64,000 nucleotides of DNA from Bradyrhizobium diazoefficiens (GTDB lineage Bacteria > Pseudomonadota > Alphaproteobacteria > Rhizobiales > Xanthobacteraceae): contig NZ_JAFCJJ010000003.1 in NCBI RefSeq assembly GCF_018131015.1, positions 186,001 through 250,000 on the forward strand, given 5' to 3'. The translations under genes and the position numbers were made by a program. Under the pieces are notes generated by a model, which saw only the letters and a list, made by a program, of their open reading frames with translations, ran no database searches and was not told the DNA's origin. This document shows, one piece after another, positions 58,183-64,000 of the stretch. Positions within the stretch are counted from its first letter, which is position 1. Every line of letters starts with the position of its first letter.

Positions 58183-58265
58183 CTTGTTTGAGCATGATCG
58201 CCGCGCAAACGCGTTCCGCGTTTGTCGCGAGGGAAAACCGCTGCGCACTTTTCCGGATCACGCTT
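58183..58265. repeat. Intergenic repeat, family B, copy 2
   Basis: Near-identical to the copy at 25263: starts CTTGTTTGAGCATGATCGCC and ends TTTTCCGGATCACGCTTTCG, with a few base changes in the middle. It lies directly downstream of the response-regulator stop, as copy 1 lies at the iorB stop. Confidence 0.8.
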
Positions 58266-58268
58266 TCG

Positions 58269-58889
58269 TCAAGCCACGCCGCTGTCGATCGCGAGCCGCA
58301 CCAGCTCGACCGAGGTCTTGACCCCGAGCTTCTGGCGCATGATCGACGAGGTGTTGGCGACCGTCTTGTAGGAGGACTGCACCAGCCAGGCGATCTCGGA
58401 CAGGCTCTTTCCGGCGCTGAGCAGCCGCAGGATCTCCATCTCGCGCGCGTTCAGCTTCGACAGCGGGTTCTGCGCCAGCGCAGGCCCGGCAAACGCGATG
58501 CTCCGCGCGATCGCGCTCGGCAGGTAGGTTCCGCCGCCCCCGACGGCGCGGATCGCCTCGACGAGATCATCGGGATCGCCGGTCTTGGAGACGTAGCCCT
58601 TGGCCCCGCACTCGATCGCGCGCGCGGCGAAGGCGGGGTCGTCGTTCATGCTGAACATGATGATGCGGGCGTCGGGCGCGCGCTCCAGGATGCGGCGCGC
58701 GAGCTCGAAGCCGGAGACGGTCGGCAGGTTGATGTCGATGATGCAGAGGTCCGGGCGCTCGACGATGAAGACGCATTCGCCGTCCTCGGCGTCGGCGGCC
58801 TCCAGGATTTCGATCTCGCCTTCGTCGGCCAGCACGGCGCGGCAGCCGGAGGCGACGATGGGATGATCGTCGACGATCAGAATGCGCAT
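58269..58889 (-). CDS. NarL-type response regulator, divergent from its histidine kinase
   Basis: A 206-residue protein from the ATG at 58887-58889. The receiver is intact: acidic pair Asp7-Asp8 (ILIVDDHP), phospho-acceptor Asp52 (CIIDINLP), Ser80 and Lys102 (GYVSKTG). The LuxR-type helix-turn-helix covers about 140-200 (LNAREMEILRLLSAGKSLSEIAWLVQSSYKTVANTSSIMRQKLGV). The kinase gene is divergent with 114 bases between. Paracoccus has a comparable pair, FlhSR, that governs methanol and formaldehyde oxidation. Here the setting (fghA on one side, lutH-like receptor beyond the kinase) suggests control of methylotrophy or lanthanide uptake. That is inference. Confidence 0.88.
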   Translation of the reverse strand: MRILIVDDHPIVASGCRAVLADEGEIEILEAADAEDGECVFIVERPDLCIIDINLPTVSGFELARRILERAPDARIIMFSMNDDPAFAARAIECGAKGYVSKTGDPDDLVEAIRAVGGGGTYLPSAIARSIAFAGPALAQNPLSKLNAREMEILRLLSAGKSLSEIAWLVQSSYKTVANTSSIMRQKLGVKTSVELVRLAIDSGVA

Positions 58890-59003
58890 GGGCCTTCCCC
58901 GCGACAGCGATTGCTGTACGCTTTCGATTAGATATCGGGCGCTTCGCCCCTGTCAACGCTATCGGACAGGCGCGGGTCCTTCGCTGGAGCACGGACGTAA
59001 CCA

Positions 59004-60362
59004 ATGTGGCAAAATCTCTCCTTGCGCGGGCGCATCAACCTGCTGCTGGCCTTGCTGCTGGCGCTGGGGCTTGCCGTCAATATCGGCCGCCAGGTCGCGG
59101 AGGCGGGGCCGCGGGTGCAGGCCGAGGACCAGAGCGTGATCCGGCTCGCGCGCGAGTTCATCACGATGATCGTCGCGGATCTCCGCGAGGCGCCCGACCC
59201 GGATGCCAAGCTCGGCCAGATCGCGCGCGACCTCAACCGCTTGCGCCATGTCAGCATCGCGCTGCATGACGCGGCCGGGAACCCGCTCACCCCACCGCGG
59301 CCCGATGCCGGGGATGACGCCCGCGGCCCGCCCGCCTGGTTCGTCGCTCTGGTTCATCCCGAGCAGACCGCGGTCAGCGTGCCCGTCTCGGTCAACGGCA
59401 AGCCCGGCTCGCTGGTGGTCACCTCGCATCCCAATGACGAGATCGCGGAGATCTGGGACGGCATCGTGACGCAGCTCGAGGTCGGTTCGGTCGTGGCGCT
59501 TGCGCTGTTCCTGGTGATGATGACGGTGGTCGGCCGCGCGCTGGCCCCGCTGCAGTCGCTGGCGCAAACCATGGTCGCGCTCGAAGGCGGCCGTTACGAG
59601 GCGCGCGTCGCGCCGGGCGGAGCGCCCGAGCTTGCCGCGATCTGCACCAGGCTCAATCATCTCGCGGCAACGCTGGGGGAGGCGGTCGAGGACAAGCGGC
59701 GGCTCGCCGAGCGTACCGTGTCGCTGCAGGACGTCGAGCGCAAGGAGATCGCGCGCGAGCTGCATGACGAGTTCGGGCCGTATCTGTTTTCGCTGCGCGC
59801 GCATGCCAGCGCAATGGCAAAGCTCGCGGACGGACGCGCCCCGAACGCGGACGCCGTGCGAAAGCATGGCAGCGCCATGCTGGAACAGATCAACGCGCTG
59901 CAGCAGTTCAATCGCCGCGTGCTGGAGCGGCTGCGGCCGGTCGGTCTGGCCGAGCTCGGGCTGCGCCAGGCGCTGGAATCGCTGTCACGACTGTGGCGGG
60001 AATCCCGTCCCGAGGTCGCGATCGAGACCACGATCTCGCCGGCCCTCGGAGCAACCGGCGAGATGGCCGATCTCACCATCTACCGCATCGTGCAGGAAGC
60101 GCTCACCAACGTATTCCGTCACGCCGGTGCGACCTCGGTCAATGTCGTGATCGAGCCGGCCGAGCAGCCGGGCCGCGACGGCCGCCTCTGCGCCCGGGTG
60201 CGGGTCAGCGACAATGGTTGCGGCATGGCCCCCGGCCAGCAGCTCGGCTTCGGCCTGATCGGCATGCGCGAGCGGATTTTGGCGCTCGGCGGCACGCTCA
60301 GCGTCGCCTCCGATGAAGGAGGCGTGACCGTGGAGGCGCTGGTTCCGACGGCGGCCGCCTGA
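59004..60362 (+). CDS. Sensor histidine kinase of the NarX/UhpB type
   Basis: A 452-residue membrane protein. Two transmembrane helices (about 11-27 and 160-177) enclose a periplasmic sensor part of about 130 residues with no recognised domain. After a HAMP-like linker (LAPLQSLAQTMVALEGGRYEARV), the HisKA_3 motif ERKEIARELHDEFGPYLFSLRAH puts the phosphorylated His at 254. The ATPase part has IVQEALTNVFRHAGA (N box), VSDNGCGM (G1) and GFGLIGMRERILALGG (G2). It should phosphorylate the divergent NarL-type regulator. The signal is unknown, possibly a periplasmic one-carbon compound or metal. It lies 156 bases before the TonB receptor gene. Confidence 0.9.
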   Translation: MWQNLSLRGRINLLLALLLALGLAVNIGRQVAEAGPRVQAEDQSVIRLAREFITMIVADLREAPDPDAKLGQIARDLNRLRHVSIALHDAAGNPLTPPRPDAGDDARGPPAWFVALVHPEQTAVSVPVSVNGKPGSLVVTSHPNDEIAEIWDGIVTQLEVGSVVALALFLVMMTVVGRALAPLQSLAQTMVALEGGRYEARVAPGGAPELAAICTRLNHLAATLGEAVEDKRRLAERTVSLQDVERKEIARELHDEFGPYLFSLRAHASAMAKLADGRAPNADAVRKHGSAMLEQINALQQFNRRVLERLRPVGLAELGLRQALESLSRLWRESRPEVAIETTISPALGATGEMADLTIYRIVQEALTNVFRHAGATSVNVVIEPAEQPGRDGRLCARVRVSDNGCGMAPGQQLGFGLIGMRERILALGGTLSVASDEGGVTVEALVPTAAA

Positions 60363-60518
60363 TCGCATCGGAGGCGATCGGGAAGAATTCCCGATTTCGT
60401 CGGGAAAACGGGTGCGAATACGTCCCGACCTTTTGTGGCTGGTGCGTGATGCGCTGGCAGCTACACTCGTCTCGACCCAACGGCGAAAAACAGCCGGCGG
60501 TTGCGGGGTGGGACAGGT

Positions 60519-62975
60519 ATGGGCAAGTTGGGAAACAAGCGGCGCCTGCTGATGGCCTCGGTGTCGACCGGGCTGCTGTCGGGAGTCCTCTTCGGCCCCG
60601 CTGCGCGCGGCGCGGAAGAGGAGAAGACCAACGTCCAGAACCTGCCCGCGATCGAGGTGGTGGCGCCGGAGCCGGCCGCGCGGCGCGCGCCGTCACGCAC
60701 GCCGGCGCGTTCCGCAAGCTCGCCCAGTTCACGGAGCAGGATCTACGTCTATCCGACGTCGCCCGGTACCGGCAGGGGCCTCGAGGTCGACAAGGTGCCC
60801 TCGGCGATCAACGCAGTGGATGCCAACCAGATCAAGCGCACCGGCTCGCTCAACGTCACCGACGCGTTGCGCGACAACATCGCCGGCGTCAACATCACCG
60901 AGGTCACGGGCAATCCGTTCCAGCCTGACGTCGAATTCCGCGGCTTCGTCGCCTCGCCCGTCACCGGCACGCCTCAGGGCCTTGCGGTCTACCAGAACGG
61001 CGTGCGCATCAACGAAGCCTTCTCCGATGCCGTCAACTGGGACCTGATCCCGACCGCCGCGATCCGGTCGGTGACGCTGGTGACCAACAATCCCGCCTTC
61101 GGCCTCAACGCGCTCGGTGGCGCGCTCAACCTGCAGATGAAGGACGGCTTCACCTATCAGGGCGCCGAGATCGACGTCATGGGCGGCTCGTTCGGCCGCG
61201 CGCAAGGCTCGGCGCAATGGGGCAAGCAGGTCGACAAGAACTACGCCGTTTACGCCGCGCTCGAGCGCCTGCACGACAACGGCTTCCGCAATTTCTCGCA
61301 GTCGGACGTGCGGCGCTTCTACGGCGACGTCGGCTACAAGGCCGGCGACGGCGAATTCCACGCCAACATGGGCGTCGCGAAAAACGATTTCGGCGCCACC
61401 GCCACCGTTCCCGCCGAGCTCCTGGATAAATATTGGGGCGCGACCTACACCTCGCCGCAGACCACCTCCAACCGCGTCGGCTATCTCAACCTGACCGGCA
61501 AGGTCGATGCGACGCCGACCTGGACGATCGAGGGCACCGCCCATCTGCGCAGGTACGAGCAGAAGGTCGTCGATGGCAATCCGACCGACGTGCAGGAGTG
61601 CGCCATCGCAGGGCTGCTCTGCTTCGGCGACGACACGACCCCGGCGAACGGCGTAAACGGTCTTCAGCTTGCCAATCCGTTTGCGCCGGGGACCATCCTC
61701 GGCGAGATCGATCGCGGCTCGATCCGGTCCACGACCTTCGGCGTGTCGGGGCAGGCCACGAACACCGACCAGCTGTTCGGGCACGACAACCGCTTCGTGA
61801 TGGGCTCGAGCTACGACTCCAGCGTCACCCGCTACAACGCCACCGCCGAAATCGGCACGATCGCAGAAAACTACGTCGTCAGCGGCAGCGGCATCTTCCT
61901 CGGACCGACCGGCGCGCCGGTGACCGTTGCCGGCCCCGTCTCGCTCAGGACCGTCAATCAATATAACGGTCTTTATGCGATGGACACGTTCAACGTCACG
62001 GACGCCTTTGCCGTCACCGGCGGCGGCCGCTTCAACGCGGCGCGCATCACGCTGGAGGACCAGCTCGGCACGAGTCTCAACGGCGACCACACCTTCATGC
62101 GTTTCAACCCGGTGATCGGCGGCACCTACAAGATCACGCCGGAGCTGACGGCCTATGCCGGCTATTCCGAGGCCAACCGCGTGCCGACGCCGCTCGAGCT
62201 CGGCTGCGCCGATCCCGTCCGGCCATGCCTGCTTGCCGCGTTCCTGGTGTCGGACCCGCCGCTGAAGCAGGTCGTGTCCAAGACCGTGGAAGCGGGCCTG
62301 CGCGGCACCAAGGAGCTGAACATCGGCACGCTCGGATGGAAGGTCGGCGCCTTCCGCGCCACCAATTTTGACGACATCACCGCCGTTCCCGCGGTCGGTC
62401 GCACCGGCTTCGGCTATTTCACCAATGTCGGCCGGACGCGGCGCCAGGGGCTGGAGGCCGAGGTCAACATCAAGTCGCCCACGCTGCAGTTCCAGGCGAG
62501 CTACGCCTTCGTCGATGCGCGCTACCTCGACGCGTTCGAGCTCGGCTCCGAAAGCCCGTTCCGGGATCCCGTCACCGAGACCATCCAGGTGCTGCCCGGC
62601 AACCAGCTGCCCGCGATCCCGCGCCACCGCGTCAAGCTCGGCGTCGACTATGCCGTGACCGATGAATGGAAGGTCGGCGGCAACGCGCTGTTCGTCTCCA
62701 GCCAGTATTTCGTCGGCGACGAGTCCAACCAGTTTTCGAAGCTGCCCGGCTATGCCGTGTTCAACCTCCACACCTCCTATCAAGTGACGAAGCAGGTGCA
62801 GCTCTACGGAAAGGTCGACAACATCTTCGACAACCGCTACGCGACCTACGGACAGTTTTTCGACACCACGGCGCTGCCCAACTTCACTAATGGCGGCAAC
62901 GCCTTCACCGATCCGCGCTCGCTCTCGCCGGCGCGGCCGCGCGCGTTCTATGCGGGGATGCGGGTGACGTTCTAG
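60519..62975 (+). CDS. lutH: TonB-dependent outer-membrane receptor, probable lanthanide-chelate receptor
   Basis: An 818-residue protein. The ATG at 60519 follows GGGGTGGGACAGG; a TTG six codons upstream is possible. Signal peptide LLMASVSTGLLSGVLFGPAARGAEE. A disordered Pro/Arg/Ser linker follows. The plug runs from about 90 to 215 (VPSAINAVDANQIKRTGSLNVTDALRDNIAGVNI, FQPDVEFRGFVASPVTGTPQGLAVYQNGVRINEAF, NPAFGLNALGGALNLQMKDGF), then the barrel, ending KVDNIFDNRYATYGQFF and the C-terminal aromatic RVTF. Ligand cannot be read from sequence. The lutH name rests on the nearby lutAEF-like genes, lanM and three lanthanide-type dehydrogenases. Confidence 0.8.
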   Translation: MGKLGNKRRLLMASVSTGLLSGVLFGPAARGAEEEKTNVQNLPAIEVVAPEPAARRAPSRTPARSASSPSSRSRIYVYPTSPGTGRGLEVDKVPSAINAVDANQIKRTGSLNVTDALRDNIAGVNITEVTGNPFQPDVEFRGFVASPVTGTPQGLAVYQNGVRINEAFSDAVNWDLIPTAAIRSVTLVTNNPAFGLNALGGALNLQMKDGFTYQGAEIDVMGGSFGRAQGSAQWGKQVDKNYAVYAALERLHDNGFRNFSQSDVRRFYGDVGYKAGDGEFHANMGVAKNDFGATATVPAELLDKYWGATYTSPQTTSNRVGYLNLTGKVDATPTWTIEGTAHLRRYEQKVVDGNPTDVQECAIAGLLCFGDDTTPANGVNGLQLANPFAPGTILGEIDRGSIRSTTFGVSGQATNTDQLFGHDNRFVMGSSYDSSVTRYNATAEIGTIAENYVVSGSGIFLGPTGAPVTVAGPVSLRTVNQYNGLYAMDTFNVTDAFAVTGGGRFNAARITLEDQLGTSLNGDHTFMRFNPVIGGTYKITPELTAYAGYSEANRVPTPLELGCADPVRPCLLAAFLVSDPPLKQVVSKTVEAGLRGTKELNIGTLGWKVGAFRATNFDDITAVPAVGRTGFGYFTNVGRTRRQGLEAEVNIKSPTLQFQASYAFVDARYLDAFELGSESPFRDPVTETIQVLPGNQLPAIPRHRVKLGVDYAVTDEWKVGGNALFVSSQYFVGDESNQFSKLPGYAVFNLHTSYQVTKQVQLYGKVDNIFDNRYATYGQFFDTTALPNFTNGGNAFTDPRSLSPARPRAFYAGMRVTF

Positions 62976-63127
62976 AGCGGAATGGCTCTTTCCCCGGCCG
63001 TCATCCCGGAGCGCACAGGGGTGCGACGCAAAAATAAGCCGCCGGTGAGGAAAATGTAAGCCGGACGTCAAGCACGCGCCTGGCCGCGCTGGCACCGTCA
63101 CCTGGCAGATCAGGGACGGAGAGAGCC

Positions 63128-63676
63128 ATGGTTGCACCGGGCAAATTCGCGCACGTCGCGTTCAACACCTATCGCTACAGCGAGATGATCGAGTGGTACT
63201 TGCTCGTCTTCGATGCAAGGGTGCAGCACCGCGACAGCCGTCTGGCGTTCCTGACCTATGACGGCGAGCACCATCGGTTTGCCTTCATCAATCTCGGCAC
63301 CGCCAGCGGCGAGAGGCCGCCGGGCAGGGCGGACGGCGTCCATCACCTCGGCTACACCTGGCGACATCTCGAAGAGCTGATCGACACCTATATGTGGCTG
63401 AAGAGCCTTGCCATTGTGCCGGCGCGCGCGATCCGGCATGGCATGTCGCTGTCGCTCTATTACCGCGATCCCGATGGCAACGCGCTGGAGTTTCAGGTCG
63501 ATCTGATGACGGCGGCGGATGCGGACGCGTTCGTGAAGGGACCCGCCCTTGCGACCAATCCGATCGGCGAGCCGTTCGATCCCGAAGCCGTGGCGGTGCG
63601 GCTTGCGCAGGGCAAGCCGATCGACGATCTCATCTTTTGCTCCGATCAGGTCGAGCGCAAGACCCCGGTCAACTGA
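63128..63676 (+). CDS. VOC-fold protein, extradiol dioxygenase-like
   Basis: A 182-residue protein from the ATG at 63128 with GGAGAG upstream. It is one glyoxalase/bleomycin-resistance/dioxygenase unit: KFAHVAFNTYRYSEMIEWYLLVFDARV, FLTYDGEHHRFAFINLG, ADGVHHLGYTWRHLEELIDTYMWLK, then SLSLYYRDPDGNALEFQVDLM. Potential metal ligands are His9, His in GVHHLG and Glu in ALEFQ, as in extradiol enzymes such as biphenyl-2,3-diol 1,2-dioxygenase. A single VOC module of this size is smaller than classical two-domain dioxygenases. Substrate unknown; no aromatic-degradation genes are adjacent. Confidence 0.82.
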   Translation: MVAPGKFAHVAFNTYRYSEMIEWYLLVFDARVQHRDSRLAFLTYDGEHHRFAFINLGTASGERPPGRADGVHHLGYTWRHLEELIDTYMWLKSLAIVPARAIRHGMSLSLYYRDPDGNALEFQVDLMTAADADAFVKGPALATNPIGEPFDPEAVAVRLAQGKPIDDLIFCSDQVERKTPVN

Positions 63677-63774
63677 AGCCGCTTTGACTGACCTCGCCTC
63701 GGAGCGCCTGATTAATTCAGGGTTCCGGAAACCAACGCATTGACGGCACGTTGGCGGTGAAGGAGAGGTCGGCC

Positions 63775-63969
63775 ATGATCAGCAGCGACAGAACGTGCCC
63801 CGACTGCGGAGCAGGTTTCAGGCGGATCGAGCTTGCCGTGGAACACGGCAGTGAAGGCGAATATCGCTGCCCTGCCTGCGATGCGGTGCTGGAAATCCTC
63901 GATGGCAAGTGCGTCGTCGCATACCGGATGACGATCCTGCCGTCGGCGCGGGCGCTTCACTCGGGGTGA
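63775..63969 (+). CDS. Small zinc-ribbon protein
   Basis: A 64-residue protein. The ATG at 63775 has AAGGAGAGG before it. Two CxxC pairs, CPDC (8, 11) and CPAC (32, 35), form a zinc ribbon, followed by VLEILDGKCVVAYRMTILPS. Short proteins of this design are frequent in Bradyrhizobium; function unknown. It is 98 bases after the VOC gene, possibly in one transcript. The last 31 bases of the window after it hold nothing recognisable. Confidence 0.7.
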   Translation: MISSDRTCPDCGAGFRRIELAVEHGSEGEYRCPACDAVLEILDGKCVVAYRMTILPSARALHSG

Positions 63970-64000
63970 CCACCGGTCCTGCTCTACAGGCGTCCTGCTG

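Noticed and set aside
60729..63137. An 802-codon minus-strand frame opposite the TonB receptor
   Set aside because: Mirror image of the receptor codons; no signal peptide or domain, and the plus-strand receptor is complete.

Overview
The window looks like a chromosomal segment of a Bradyrhizobium-type alphaproteobacterium. The basis is high GC, very GC-rich third codon positions (hence many long empty antisense frames), a class B3 beta-lactamase that I recognise as close to BJP-1 of Bradyrhizobium, XoxF/XoxG methanol oxidation, and palindromic intergenic repeats familiar from that genus. The genus call is inference from memory, not from a search. I saw no tRNA, rRNA, CRISPR array or insertion sequence.

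Layout. (1) About 1-10.3 kb, minus strand: one end of a contractile injection system (phage-tail-like, eCIS type). In transcription order it has sheath, tube, a zinc-ribbon baseplate protein, a Pro/Ala-rich linker protein, a DUF4255/Pvc16-type cap protein, an AAA+ ATPase, a small protein, a DUF4157 protein with a possible transglutaminase-like C-terminus, two baseplate/LysM-like proteins and a spike-type protein cut by the window edge. A degenerate receiver protein and a LuxR regulator lie just upstream. (2) 11.9-21.9 kb: a mixed housekeeping/accessory stretch with a GGDEF-EAL protein, B3 metallo-beta-lactamase, secreted esterase, remnant TonB receptor, tungstate uptake (TupA/TupB), ArsC, 3-hydroxybutyryl-CoA dehydrogenase and a truncated haemoglobin. 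(3) 22.2-44.3 kb: a lanthanide/quinoprotein region. It has a Rieske protein with a PQQ dehydrogenase, a molybdenum hydroxylase (IorAB type), Gfa-FlhA-XoxG-XoxF, an AraC regulator, and a binding protein-cytochrome c-ExaF-like dehydrogenase operon. Divergent from that operon is a four-EF-hand protein that I recognise as lanmodulin, followed by a free-standing pqqA and an RND pump. (4) 44.4-51.5 kb: small exported proteins, a NitT/TauT-like ABC operon and a quinoprotein accessory set (SoxYZ-like carrier, zinc metallohydrolase, XoxJ-type binding protein, Cys-x3-Cys-Trp protein). (5) 51.6-63 kb: a Lut-like set (exported protein, ABC-2 permease, ATPase, beta-propeller, periplasmic binding protein, DUF3280 protein), S-formylglutathione hydrolase, a divergent NarL-type two-component pair, and a TonB receptor of the LutH kind. 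The window ends with a VOC-fold protein and a zinc-ribbon protein.

How the parts fit. TonB receptor and Lut-like proteins would bring lanthanide (or a lanthanide chelate) into the periplasm. Lanmodulin would bind it there. Three PQQ dehydrogenases, all with the extra Asp expected of lanthanide enzymes, would oxidise methanol and other alcohols and pass electrons to XoxG, another c-type cytochrome and perhaps the Rieske protein. Formaldehyde would go through Gfa, FlhA and FghA to formate. pqqA supplies the PQQ precursor peptide, but pqqBCDE are not in the window. Regulation probably involves the AraC protein and the two-component pair.
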